A stretch of 64,000 bases of DNA. Source: Methylophilus aquaticus (lineage in GTDB: Bacteria > Pseudomonadota > Gammaproteobacteria > Burkholderiales > Methylophilaceae). The translations under genes and the position numbers were made by a program. Positions 45,336-54,847 of the stretch are shown here, one piece after another; within the stretch, counting starts at the first letter, position 1; each line of letters opens with the position of its first letter. The stretch is from positions 1 through 64,000 of the forward strand of contig NZ_JAVCAP010000001.1 of the NCBI RefSeq assembly GCF_030769565.1, in the 5' to 3' direction. The notes under the pieces are model-generated. The model ran no database searches. It saw only the letters and a list, made by a program, of their open reading frames with translations, and was not told where the DNA came from.

Positions 45336-47387
45336 TTATACCTTGACCCATTCTGCACCTTGGCTTAACCAGCGCTGCAAATGCACTTCCACAGATTGCG
45401 GTGCGCGTGCGAGCAACGCATCCGCCTTTTGTTTGGCATGCACCAGCAATTCGGCATCACGTTCCAGATCGGCAATTTTGAGCATGGGTACGCCGCTCTG
45501 GCGCGTGCCCAGCAGTTCACCGGGGCCTCGAATCTGTAAATCGGCCTGGGCGATTACAAAGCCATCGGTATTTTCGTAAATGACTTTCAGCCGTGCGCGG
45601 CCAATCTTTGAACATTGCTGTTTGCTATAAAGCAGAATGCAGGTGCTTTTGGCTGCCCCGCGACCCACGCGACCGCGCAACTGGTGCAACTGGCTCAAGC
45701 CCATACGCTCGGCATGATCAATCACCATCAGGCTGGCATTTGGCACATCAACACCGACTTCAATCACCGTTGTCGCTACCAAAAGATGCAAATGATTGGC
45801 CGCAAATGCTTGCATCACTGCCTGCTTTTCAGCAGGCTTCATCCTGCCATGCACCAACCCGACCTGCAATTCGGGGAAAGCGCCCTGCATATAAGCGTAG
45901 GTATCATTGGCTGTTTGCAGTTGCAACGCTTCTGATTCCTCGATCAGCGGGCATACCCAATAGGCCTGATGGCCGAGCGCACAGGCTTCCCGCACGCGTT
46001 GCAAAATCTCTTCACGCCGGTCATCGGCCACCAGCTTGGTGACCACCGGTGTGCGCCCGGGCGGTAATTCATCAATCACTGACACATCGAGATCGGCGTA
46101 ATAGCTCATCGATAAAGTGCGTGGAATCGGCGTGGCGGACATCATCAGCTGGTGCGGCTCGATGGCATGCTGTTGCCCTTTTCTGCGCAAGGCCAGCCGT
46201 TGTTCTACTCCAAAACGATGCTGTTCATCGACAATCGCCAGGCCGAGTTGTTTGAATTGAACCTCGTCCTGAAACAGGGCATGCGTGCCGACTGCCAGCA
46301 TGGCTTCGCCACTGGCAATACGCGCCAGTGACTGCGCGCGTTCCCTTTTAGGCTGGCTGCCGGTCAGCCAGGCGACATCAATACCCAAGGGCGTGAGCCA
46401 GCCATGCATTTTCTTGTAGTGTTGTTCGGCCAGAATCTCGGTGGGCGCCATGATGGCCACTTGCCAGCCCTGTTCGATTAACTGCAAGGCCGCCAAACAG
46501 GCGACGATGGTTTTACCGCTGCCGACATCGCCCTGCAGCAAGCGTTGCATCGGGTGGGGCTGGGTCAGGTCGTGCGTAATTTCTGCGCCTACTTTTTGCT
46601 GGGCAGGGGTGAGCGCAAATGGCAATTGTGCGCACAGCGCAGGCACCAGTGTGCGGGATGGGGCAATGGCGGGTGCGCGTGCCTGCTTGCGGCGCGCATA
46701 ATGCAAGCGCATGGAGAGCTGCTGGGCCAACAATTCATCAAAGGCCAAGCGTTGCCAGGCTGGATGGCTGCGGTCTTCCAGTGTGTTTAAGGCCGTTTCT
46801 GGTGTGGGTTGGTGCAGCAGTTGTACGCTGCTGGCGAAATCGGGCAAATGGATGTCCTGATAGACCCAGGCAGGCAAGGTTTCCTGTAAATAGTCTTGGG
46901 TGAGTACACGTTGCACCGCTTTGCGCAGCGTATTTTGGCTGACACCGGCGGCGGTGGGGTAAACCGGCGTGAGTGCGGTGCTTACCGGTGTTTCCTCGCT
47001 GACTTTACGCTGTTGCGGGTGCACCATTTCCACCCCGAAAAAGCCAGGGCGAACCTCCCCAAATGCGCGCAGGCGGGTGCCAACCTGCATGGCGGCAATC
47101 TGGCTGGGATAAAAATGCACAAAGCGCAAATTCAGGATGCCGGAATCATCCTGCACATGCACGTTCAGCATCTTGCGCGGTTTGTAGCTGACTTCGTTGT
47201 GCACCACCACGCCTTCAATCTGGGCTTGTTCACCGAGTCGCAAATCACGGATCAGAGTAACTCTGGTTTCATCCAGATAGCGCAGTGGTAAGTGCAGCAG
47301 CAGGGCTTGCGGGGTATGGATAGAGAGTTTGCCCAACTGGCTCAGCAGAGCGGGGGTGAAACCACGAATGTCGCTGAGCTGGCGCAT
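45336..47387 (-). CDS. recG: ATP-dependent DNA helicase RecG
   Basis: Branched-DNA helicase that reverses stalled forks. 683 residues. Wedge/OB domain first (about 1-150), helicase core with Walker A LLQGDVGSGKTIVA, DEQH box (AIVDEQHRFGVEQR) and the motif VI QLRGRVGRG. Downstream of spoT with 15 bases between. Confidence 0.97.
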   Translation of the reverse strand: MRQLSDIRGFTPALLSQLGKLSIHTPQALLLHLPLRYLDETRVTLIRDLRLGEQAQIEGVVVHNEVSYKPRKMLNVHVQDDSGILNLRFVHFYPSQIAAMQVGTRLRAFGEVRPGFFGVEMVHPQQRKVSEETPVSTALTPVYPTAAGVSQNTLRKAVQRVLTQDYLQETLPAWVYQDIHLPDFASSVQLLHQPTPETALNTLEDRSHPAWQRLAFDELLAQQLSMRLHYARRKQARAPAIAPSRTLVPALCAQLPFALTPAQQKVGAEITHDLTQPHPMQRLLQGDVGSGKTIVACLAALQLIEQGWQVAIMAPTEILAEQHYKKMHGWLTPLGIDVAWLTGSQPKRERAQSLARIASGEAMLAVGTHALFQDEVQFKQLGLAIVDEQHRFGVEQRLALRRKGQQHAIEPHQLMMSATPIPRTLSMSYYADLDVSVIDELPPGRTPVVTKLVADDRREEILQRVREACALGHQAYWVCPLIEESEALQLQTANDTYAYMQGAFPELQVGLVHGRMKPAEKQAVMQAFAANHLHLLVATTVIEVGVDVPNASLMVIDHAERMGLSQLHQLRGRVGRGAAKSTCILLYSKQQCSKIGRARLKVIYENTDGFVIAQADLQIRGPGELLGTRQSGVPMLKIADLERDAELLVHAKQKADALLARAPQSVEVHLQRWLSQGAEWVKV

Positions 47388-47402
47388 GTTTCACCTCATG
47401 AA

Positions 47403-49619
47403 CTACTGAATACGCTGTTCTGCTTGCGTACCCTTGACCCGGTTGATGCGTACCACTTGCTGAATTTTACGCAGGTTGCGGATCAGGTCGGCCAGGTGCA
47501 CCCGGTTATGCACTTGTACGGTGAAATTGACGTTGGAGTACTGACTGCCATCACTGTCTTCGACGCTGACGTTATCAATATTGGATTCGGCACTGGCAAT
47601 GGTGGCGGCAATTTTAGCCAGCATGCCGCGCTCGTTGGAGACCGTGATGCGCAAGTTGACCTTGAACAGTTTTTTCTGGTCGGCATCCCACTCCACATCC
47701 AGCCATTTTTCCGGATCCAGCTTGAATTTTCGGATGGCCGGACAATCATGGGTATGAATAACCAGCCCTTTGTCTTTGTTGATGAAGCCCAGAATCGGGT
47801 CGCCGGGGATGGGGCGGCAGCATTGTGCAAACTGCACAGCCATGCCTTCCGAACCTCGTATGGTAATGGTATCCAGCGTTTTGGTCGATTTGTCATCAGA
47901 CTCAGCCGGATGCGCTAATAGCTGGTGTGCCACCATCAGGCTGTTGCGTTTGCCCAAACCAATATCCGTCAAAATCGTTTGACGGGTTTTGGTACTGTAG
48001 TCATTCATCACCTTTTGCCATTGCTTGTCGCTGATGTCCTGCGGTTCAATGTGCATGGCGCGCAGGGCAATATTCAGCATGCGTTCACCCAGCTGGGCTG
48101 ACTCTTCCACCTTGACCGTTTTCAGGTAATGGCGGATGTGCGAACGCGCCTTGCCGGTGACCACATAATTAAGCCAGGCCGGATTGGGTTTGGCCAGCGG
48201 TGCGGTGATAATTTCCACATGGTCGCCATTGCGCATTTCACTGCGTAACGGCGCCAGTTCATTATTGATTTTCACCGCGACACAACTGTTGCCTACATCG
48301 GTATGCACGGCATAGGCAAAGTCCACCGCGGTCGAGCCGCGTGGCAGCGCCATGATGTTGCCTTTGGGCGTAAACACATACACCTCGTCGGGGAACAGGT
48401 CGACTTTAAAATGCTCCAGAAACTCATAGCTGTCATCGCTTTCAGTCTGAATTTCAACCAGCCTTTGCAGCCACTGGTGGGTTTGCTGTTGCAATTTGGT
48501 CAGGTGTGCATCGGTGGTTTTATATAACCAGTGCGCCGCAACGCCAGCATCAGCAATGTTGTGCATTTCCTCGCTGCGGATTTGTACCTCGATCGGTGTA
48601 CCAAATGGACCAAACAAGGTGGTGTGTAAGGACTGGTAACCATTGGCTTTAGGGATGGCGATATAGTCTTTAAAGCGTCCCGGAATCGGCTTGTATAAAG
48701 CGTGTAATGCGCCTAGGGCCAAATAGCAGGAAGCGGTGTCTTTGACGATGACACGAAAGCCGTAAATATCACTGATTTGCGAAAGCTTGAGCGACTTTTC
48801 GCTCATTTTCTTGTAAATGCTGTGCAAGTGTTTTTCGCGGCCTTGCACATCAAATGCAATCTGGTATTGCGTGAGCTGGTTCTGGATCGCTTCCAGAATT
48901 TTGCCAATGACTTCTTTGCGGTTGCCACGCGCGGTGCGGATGGCTTTATCAATCACCCGATGGCGATTGGGATACAGGTATTTAAAGCTCAGGTCTTCGA
49001 GTTCGTGATAAATCGGGTTGAGGCCCAGGCGATTGGCAATCGGCGCATAAATGTCCAGGGTCTCGCGCGCGATGCGTTTTTGTTTCTCTGGCCGCATGGC
49101 GTCCAGCGTTTGCATATTGTGCAAACGATCGGCCAGTTTCACCAGAATGACCCTGACATCCTGGCTCATGGCCAGCAGCATTTTGCGGAAGTTTTCAGCT
49201 TGCGCCTGGGTGGCGGTTTGCAGTTCCACCTTGTCCAGCTTGGTCAGCCCATCGACCAGATCACCGACCTGTTTGCCAAACAGCTCGGCAATTTCCGCGC
49301 TGTTGACATGCGTATCCTCCACCACATCATGCAGCAGGGCTGCCAGCAGGGTAGGTAAATCCAGATGCAATCTGGCCAGAATGCAGGCCACCGAAATCGG
49401 GTGCGTGATGTAGGGTTCACCGGTTTTGCGCGTTTGTCCGGCGTGCGCATGTTCGGCATAGCGGTAAGCCTGCCAGACCAGTTGCACTTCTTCTTCATTC
49501 AGGTACTTGCGGATGAGCTGAGTGAGGGGAGAGTCCTCCCGGTCAGCTGGGAGCAAGTCCGCTTCTTCAGGTAAAGATTTGGACTTGCGGGTGTGATGTT
49601 CGCCGTGGGTGTGCGGCAT
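47403..49619 (-). CDS. spoT: bifunctional (p)ppGpp synthetase/hydrolase SpoT
   Basis: Stringent-response enzyme. 738 residues. The HD hydrolase domain has HPISVACILARLHLD and ALLHDVVEDT; the synthetase domain has GFRVIVKDTASCYLALGALH and RFKDYIAIPK. The RFKD is the RxKD motif of bifunctional Rel/SpoT proteins (RelA has ExDD). TGS (about 400-460) and C-terminal ACT follow. Between rpoZ and recG, the standard order. Confidence 0.97.
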   Translation of the reverse strand: MPHTHGEHHTRKSKSLPEEADLLPADREDSPLTQLIRKYLNEEEVQLVWQAYRYAEHAHAGQTRKTGEPYITHPISVACILARLHLDLPTLLAALLHDVVEDTHVNSAEIAELFGKQVGDLVDGLTKLDKVELQTATQAQAENFRKMLLAMSQDVRVILVKLADRLHNMQTLDAMRPEKQKRIARETLDIYAPIANRLGLNPIYHELEDLSFKYLYPNRHRVIDKAIRTARGNRKEVIGKILEAIQNQLTQYQIAFDVQGREKHLHSIYKKMSEKSLKLSQISDIYGFRVIVKDTASCYLALGALHALYKPIPGRFKDYIAIPKANGYQSLHTTLFGPFGTPIEVQIRSEEMHNIADAGVAAHWLYKTTDAHLTKLQQQTHQWLQRLVEIQTESDDSYEFLEHFKVDLFPDEVYVFTPKGNIMALPRGSTAVDFAYAVHTDVGNSCVAVKINNELAPLRSEMRNGDHVEIITAPLAKPNPAWLNYVVTGKARSHIRHYLKTVKVEESAQLGERMLNIALRAMHIEPQDISDKQWQKVMNDYSTKTRQTILTDIGLGKRNSLMVAHQLLAHPAESDDKSTKTLDTITIRGSEGMAVQFAQCCRPIPGDPILGFINKDKGLVIHTHDCPAIRKFKLDPEKWLDVEWDADQKKLFKVNLRITVSNERGMLAKIAATIASAESNIDNVSVEDSDGSQYSNVNFTVQVHNRVHLADLIRNLRKIQQVVRINRVKGTQAEQRIQ

Positions 49620-49625
49620 AGAAAA

Positions 49626-49838
49626 TTATGGCTGCCCCTTGCTCAACAACTCCACACCGATTTTGCCAGCCGCAATTTCACGCAGGGCAATTACGGTGGG
49701 TTTGTCTTTTTGTGAGTAACCACTCACCAGCGGATCAGAGCCATTGGCCAGCTGGCGTGCGCGGTAAGCAGCCACCAGGGTCAGTTGAAAACGGTTAGGG
49801 ATATTATCCAAGCAATCATCGACAGTAATACGTGCCAT
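49626..49838 (-). CDS. rpoZ: RNA polymerase omega subunit
   Basis: 70 residues: [30 protein letters not shown], the invariant omega N-terminus. Helps assemble RNA polymerase and binds ppGpp. Between gmk and spoT. Confidence 0.96.
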   Translation of the reverse strand: MARITVDDCLDNIPNRFQLTLVAAYRARQLANGSDPLVSGYSQKDKPTVIALREIAAGKIGVELLSKGQP

Positions 49839-49890
49839 ATAAAAACCTCTTTAGATGTTAAATCACAGATGATCACGCAGGCGCGGCGCG

Positions 49891-50502
49891 CTAGGTGAGT
49901 GATTGAATCAGTGGTGCGTGACAGGCCATTTGTCGCGCTAGCTGCAAGCGTTGGGCGCGGACAATGGCAATCAGATCCTGTAACGCCACGTCAAAAATGT
50001 CGTTAATTGTAACATAATCAAACTCATGCACGTGGCGCATTTCCTCGCGGGCAGCCGCGAGGCGTCGTGCAATCACTTCTTCGCTGTCCTGGCCTCGGCT
50101 ATTCAGGCGGTGTGCCAGGGCTTCAATCGATGGCGGCAGAATAAAAATGGAGGTCGCCTGTGGAAACAGCTTGCGGATTTGTTGCGCACCCTGCCAGTCA
50201 ATTTCAAGAATCACATCACGGCCACCTGCAAGTGACGCTTCGACCTCGCTTTGCGCAGTGCCATAACGGGCGCCATGCACGTGGGCGCTTTCCAGAAAAC
50301 CGCCTGCCTCCAGAATCGCCATAAACTCGGTTTCGGAAGCAAAATGGTAGTGAATGCCGTCTTCTTCACCCGGCCGTGGCGCACGCGTGGTATGCGACAC
50401 CGACAGTTTGAGTACAGGGTCCTGCGCCAGCATGGCACGCACCAGGCTGGTTTTTCCAGCACCAGACGCGGCAGAAATAATAAATAAATGCCCCTGACTC
50501 AT
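49891..50502 (-). CDS. gmk: guanylate kinase
   Basis: Phosphorylates GMP to GDP. 203 residues from the ATG at MSQGHLFIISAASGAGKTSL, which holds the P-loop. SVSHTTRAPRPGEEDGIHYHF is the GMP-binding region. GGAG precedes the ATG. The ATG overlaps the TGA of the Anbu gene by 4 bases (ATGA), so gmk is translationally coupled to it. Longer frame not supported. Confidence 0.96.
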   Translation of the reverse strand: MSQGHLFIISAASGAGKTSLVRAMLAQDPVLKLSVSHTTRAPRPGEEDGIHYHFASETEFMAILEAGGFLESAHVHGARYGTAQSEVEASLAGGRDVILEIDWQGAQQIRKLFPQATSIFILPPSIEALAHRLNSRGQDSEEVIARRLAAAREEMRHVHEFDYVTINDIFDVALQDLIAIVRAQRLQLARQMACHAPLIQSLT

Positions 50503-51236
50503 GATGCGCTCCAGTCTGGATTGGGTAAGGAAGAAAATACCGCTTTCAGGCCTTCGCCCCAGCCTTTGCGGATGCTGACGTAGTAGGGATCTTGTTCGGT
50601 GAGACGCTGGCGGCAATTGCCATGCAGGCTGTGAGTACGGTAGAGCATCAAGTCAATCGGCATGGCGACCGAAATGTTGCTGCGGATAGTGGAGTCGAAC
50701 GAGATCAATACACACTTCACGGCATCCATCATCTCGGTCTGGTATTTAACGACACGGTCTATGATGGGTTTGCCGTATTTGGTTTCGCCAATCTGCAGAT
50801 ACGGTGTGTCCGCCGTTGCCTCAATAAAATTGCCCGCCGCATAGACATTAAACAGCCGCGGCTTTTCACCCTTTATCTGGCCTGCCACCAAAATGCTGGC
50901 GCTAAAATCAATGCCATGCTCCTTGAGTGCTTCGCCATCGCGCGCATGCACACTGCGCATCGCAGCACCCACTACACTGGCGGCTTCAAACATCGACTGC
51001 ACATTGTGCAGATGCGACCCCTGTTCAGGTCCGTTTAACTGTTCGCGTAGCAAATTGACCACGGATTGTGTAATGGCCAGATTACCGGCCGTCAGCAATA
51101 CAATCAGGCGTTCGCCGGGTTGTTCAAAGACATGCATTTTAGGGGCGATGGCAACTTGATCCACCCCGGCATTGGTCCGGGTGTCGGAAGCGAGGACCAG
51201 CCCCTGTTCGAGAAGAATGCCTACACAATAAGTCAT
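50499..51236 (-). CDS. Anbu (ancestral beta-type proteasome-like peptidase)
   Basis: 245 residues, Ntn-hydrolase fold. The start giving MTYCVGILL is chosen since Thr2 becomes the N-terminal nucleophile after Met removal; an upstream ATG would bury it. Asp in ASDTRTN (about 18) fits the site. This is the COG3484 type, found next to transglutaminase, alpha-E and ATP-grasp genes, as here. It forms open rings in bacteria; natural substrates are not firmly known. 3' end overlaps gmk. The RBS is weak (no clear GGAG). Confidence 0.9.
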   Translation of the reverse strand: MTYCVGILLEQGLVLASDTRTNAGVDQVAIAPKMHVFEQPGERLIVLLTAGNLAITQSVVNLLREQLNGPEQGSHLHNVQSMFEAASVVGAAMRSVHARDGEALKEHGIDFSASILVAGQIKGEKPRLFNVYAAGNFIEATADTPYLQIGETKYGKPIIDRVVKYQTEMMDAVKCVLISFDSTIRSNISVAMPIDLMLYRTHSLHGNCRQRLTEQDPYYVSIRKGWGEGLKAVFSSLPNPDWSAS

Positions 51237-51325
51237 AAACGATTTGGAAAAATAGGAGTGAAAACAACAAGGCCACATGATAACACGGGCAGAGGAGTGC
51301 TTTTTAAGCTGAATGCGAAGCTGGC

Positions 51326-52165
51326 TTATTGCTGTTGGGCGGTTTTTGCCTGCTGGTAGAGTGCTTGCATATTGGCTTTGCGCTGCTCATAGCTCAGCCC
51401 GGCGCTTTGGTTGACGCTGACCATGCTGGACATGCCTTCAGCACCGCCGCCCATGCGTGAACCGGTGACCGGGCTGGCACTGCGATAATCAAGGCCGGTG
51501 GCCAGCCGCACATGCATCTCATCGACCAATGTGCCATTGGAGACATCTAGCCCCAGCCAGTGGTCGGTTTGCCAGACATCGACCCAGGCATGGGTTTGCA
51601 TCAGGCTGCCATCCGGCGTGAACAGGTAGCCGCTAACATAGCGCGCGGGCAAGCCCAGGCTGTGACAGCAGGCAATAAAGATATGGGTATGGTCCTGACA
51701 TACACCTTGGCCGAGCCGAAATGCTTCAGCTGCGGTGGTATCTACCTGTGTTGCCCCCTTGATGTACTGCATGCGGTCACGCAAGGCCAGCATTAACTCG
51801 GCCACAGGCGCTTTTGCATAGTGCTTGGCAAATGCGGTAATGGCCGCATCTGCCTGTGTGAGTGGTGTGTCACGCAAATAAATAGCCAGTGGCAGCGGCT
51901 GGTGTGCTTCCAGTCCGCTGACGCCGGTTTCAACCTCGCCAGAAACTGAAATCAGCAGTTCCTGATGCGGCTGGTCTATGACCAGGGTATGCGTGGTGTT
52001 GCCAAAGGTGTCTTCAAAGGCGTGCAACTGGCCGTTGACTTTGATTTCCCACTGTTTGACATGCTGCCCCATGCCGTTACGCGGCGTCAGGCGCAGTTGC
52101 TGTATGGTGTATTGCACCACATCGCTGTACACATACTGGGTTTGATGTTCGATATTGAGCAGCAT
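51326..52165 (-). CDS. transglutaminase-like protein of the Anbu cluster
   Basis: 279 residues. N-terminal beta-rich domain (IEHQTQYVYSDVVQYTIQQLRLTPRN), then a transglutaminase core with Cys in GVCQDHTHIF, His in THAWVDVW and Asp in GLDVSNG, all three catalytic residues present. Cleaves or forms isopeptide bonds; substrate unknown. About 90 bases before the Anbu gene, same strand. Confidence 0.9.
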   Translation of the reverse strand: MLLNIEHQTQYVYSDVVQYTIQQLRLTPRNGMGQHVKQWEIKVNGQLHAFEDTFGNTTHTLVIDQPHQELLISVSGEVETGVSGLEAHQPLPLAIYLRDTPLTQADAAITAFAKHYAKAPVAELMLALRDRMQYIKGATQVDTTAAEAFRLGQGVCQDHTHIFIACCHSLGLPARYVSGYLFTPDGSLMQTHAWVDVWQTDHWLGLDVSNGTLVDEMHVRLATGLDYRSASPVTGSRMGGGAEGMSSMVSVNQSAGLSYEQRKANMQALYQQAKTAQQQ

Positions 52166-52229
52166 AAAAACTGGAATCCAGACACGGAATGAGAGTGGAA
52201 GCTTACCCTAAATCAGACGCTTGCACACC

Positions 52230-53174
52230 CTAGACCGTGGCACTTAAAAAGCTGCGCTGTATTTCCTTGCCAAGTGTATGGTTGGCGGTAATAAACTCGT
52301 CCAGAAAGTCACGCAGGCCAAACTTGAAGATATCCAGCATTTTGCCGTAGTGCAATCTGGCATGCAGCTCACCGGCAAGTCGCCTGGCCTCGGTTTGACG
52401 CGAGCCGGCCACCTGTTCGATAATCGGCATGATTTCATCGTAGCAAGCATGCAGCGAGCGCGGCATGTCATGGCGCAATACCAGCAGTTCCGAGACCTTG
52501 AGCGGGTCAATCGCATCACTGTAGACTTTTTGATAGGCCTGGAATGCCGAAACCGAGCGCAGGACTGCGCTCCATTCGTAGTAATCCACCGCGCCGGCGC
52601 TGGCTTCTTCCTGCGACATTAAAAAGTCATATTTCACATCCAGCAGGCGGGCAGTGTTGTCCGCACGCTCCATAAAGGTGCCCAAGCGCACAAAGCTGAA
52701 GGCATCGTCGCGCAACATGGTGCCAAAACACACGCCGCGAAACAGGTGCGAGCGGCTTTTGACCCACTCACAAAACTCGCCAAGGCCAGATTGCGTCAGG
52801 TCTTGCTTGATGTATTGGCCGAATTCCAGCCACAAGGTGTTCATATTTTCCCAGGTTTCGGTGGTCATGGCCACGCGCACGGCGCGGGCATTTTCACGCG
52901 CGCTACGCAAGGAACTGTAAATGCTGGAAGGATTTTCACTGTCCATCACCAGATGCAGGATGACATTGGTGGCATTGATCTCTTTGTAGGTGCGGTCATA
53001 AATATCGCGGATCCCGGCAATTTCCAGTACGGCATTCCACAAGTCCGCTTCATTACTGCTGTCTGAGGGCAATAATGACATATGGTAGGTCACATCCAGC
53101 ACGCGGGCGACGTTTTCGGCACGCTCGATATAGCGCGCCATCCAGTACAGGTTATCTGCGGTACGGCTTAACAT
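52230..53174 (-). CDS. alpha-E domain protein of the Anbu cluster
   Basis: 314 residues, all-helical; begins MLSRTADNLYWMARYIERAENVARVL, the COG2307 signature. Usually next to a circularly permuted ATP-grasp protein, here overlapping its 3' end by 7 bases. The function of the domain is not established. Confidence 0.92.
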   Translation of the reverse strand: MLSRTADNLYWMARYIERAENVARVLDVTYHMSLLPSDSSNEADLWNAVLEIAGIRDIYDRTYKEINATNVILHLVMDSENPSSIYSSLRSARENARAVRVAMTTETWENMNTLWLEFGQYIKQDLTQSGLGEFCEWVKSRSHLFRGVCFGTMLRDDAFSFVRLGTFMERADNTARLLDVKYDFLMSQEEASAGAVDYYEWSAVLRSVSAFQAYQKVYSDAIDPLKVSELLVLRHDMPRSLHACYDEIMPIIEQVAGSRQTEARRLAGELHARLHYGKMLDIFKFGLRDFLDEFITANHTLGKEIQRSFLSATV

Positions 53175-54661
53175 GTCACCACCTCTTGATTCATTTGCTG
53201 TGCCGCCATTTGAGATTGTGCGGTTTCAATATTAATTTCATCGCGTTCCAGTACCCAGGTATCTTTGGTACCGCCACCTTGCGACGAGTTGACTACCAGA
53301 GAGCCTTCTTTCAGAGCGACACGCGACAGGCCACCAGGCACCACGCTGACGGTTTTACCCGACAGCACAAATGGACGCAGGTCAACGTGACGTGGCGCAA
53401 TGCCTTGTTCCACCAGTGTCGGGCAGGTGGAAAGCGCCAATGTGGGTTGCGCAATATAATTGGAAGGTTTGGAAACAATCCGCAACCTGAACTCCTCGAT
53501 TTCCTGCTTGCTGGCAGTGGGGCCGACCAGCATGCCATAACCGCCAGAGCCTTGTACTTCCTTGACCACCAGCTCGGGCAGATGATCCAGCACATAGGCC
53601 AGATCATCTTCCTTGCTGAGTTGATATGTAGGCACGTTTTGCAAAATGGGCGATTCACCCAGATAAAACTTGATCATCTCCGGCACATACACGTATGTAG
53701 CCTTGTCATCGGCTACGCCGGTGCCTACGGCGTTGGCCAATGTGACGCCACCATTGCGGTAGACGGAGAGCAGACCCGGCACACCCAACATGGAATCGGG
53801 CTTGAACACCAGAGGGTCCAGATAGTCGTCGTCAATGCGGCGGTAAATCACGTCGACCCGTTGTGGGCCTTGCGTGGTGCGCATGTAGACGGCGTTATTA
53901 CGGACAAACAAATCCTGGCCTTCTACTAGTTCAATCCCCATTTGCTGGGCGAGGAAGGCATGTTCAAAGTAGGCGCTGTTGTACGCTCCGGGGGAGAGTA
54001 GTACCACGGTCGGGTCAGTCACGCCGGTTTGCGCGACCGAGCGCAGGTTATTCAATAAAACCTGCGGATAATGTTCCACCGGCGCAATCGGATATTGCCT
54101 GAACAGATCCGGGAACAAACGCATCATCATTTTGCGGTCTTCCAGCATATATGAGACACCGGAGGGCGTGCGCAGATTGTCTTCCAGCACGTAAAACTGT
54201 GATTCGCTGGTGCGTACCAAGTCCACGCCAGCGACATGCGCGTACACCTGGTTAGGTACATTGACGCCGACCATTTCCGGACGATACTGCGCATTGCTTA
54301 AAATGCTGTGCGGGACGATACCGGCTTTGATAATTTCCTGATCATGATAAATATCATGCAAAAACATATTGAGGGCGCGCACGCGTTGAACGGCACCCTT
54401 GGAAAGGTGCGCCCACTCGCTGGCCGAGATCATGCGCGGAATCACATCAAACGGGATCAGGCGCTCGGCGCCGTCCTCTTCCCCATAAACGTTAAAGGTA
54501 ATGCCCACGCGACGGAACAGTACTTCCGCTTCGGCGCGTTTGGCCACCAGTTGCTGGGTAGGGACTTTGGCCAGCCAGCGATCATAGGCCTGATAAATGG
54601 CGCGTGTGTTTCCCCCGTAGGCTTGCATCTCATCAAAAAATTGTTTGGCCGTTTGCGTCAT
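53168..54661 (-). CDS. circularly permuted ATP-grasp protein of the Anbu cluster
   Basis: 497 residues (COG2308 type). The ATP-grasp parts are out of normal order: LEDNLRTPSGVSY in the N-terminal half, YRRIDDDYLDPL and GTGVADDKATYVY in the middle, VVKEVQGSGGYGMLVGP near residue 375. Such enzymes likely make a peptide bond, as do other ATP-grasp ligases. First gene of the four; a terminator lies after yicC on its left strand side, so it probably starts its own transcript. Confidence 0.92.
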   Translation of the reverse strand: MTQTAKQFFDEMQAYGGNTRAIYQAYDRWLAKVPTQQLVAKRAEAEVLFRRVGITFNVYGEEDGAERLIPFDVIPRMISASEWAHLSKGAVQRVRALNMFLHDIYHDQEIIKAGIVPHSILSNAQYRPEMVGVNVPNQVYAHVAGVDLVRTSESQFYVLEDNLRTPSGVSYMLEDRKMMMRLFPDLFRQYPIAPVEHYPQVLLNNLRSVAQTGVTDPTVVLLSPGAYNSAYFEHAFLAQQMGIELVEGQDLFVRNNAVYMRTTQGPQRVDVIYRRIDDDYLDPLVFKPDSMLGVPGLLSVYRNGGVTLANAVGTGVADDKATYVYVPEMIKFYLGESPILQNVPTYQLSKEDDLAYVLDHLPELVVKEVQGSGGYGMLVGPTASKQEIEEFRLRIVSKPSNYIAQPTLALSTCPTLVEQGIAPRHVDLRPFVLSGKTVSVVPGGLSRVALKEGSLVVNSSQGGGTKDTWVLERDEINIETAQSQMAAQQMNQEVVTC

Positions 54662-54775
54662 GATGCGGGACCTTTTGCTTTATCTATAGAAATCACTGTA
54701 TACAAGAGCAAGCCTTGTGCCAAGCATTAAATATTTTAAAAATCATAAACTTAGATTTAATTCGTATAAGGGGAA

Positions 54776-54803
54776 AATAAAAACGCACCGTTGTGGTGCG
54801 TTT
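54776..54803 (-). terminator. terminator after yicC
   Basis: On the minus strand AAACGCACC / GGTGCGTTT closes a short loop, followed by TTATTTT. It stands between the yicC stop and the start of the ATP-grasp gene. Confidence 0.82.
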
Positions 54804-54847
54804 CTCGATCACGGTTTTGGTGCAGATTGCTCTCTGCACAGCAGGGT

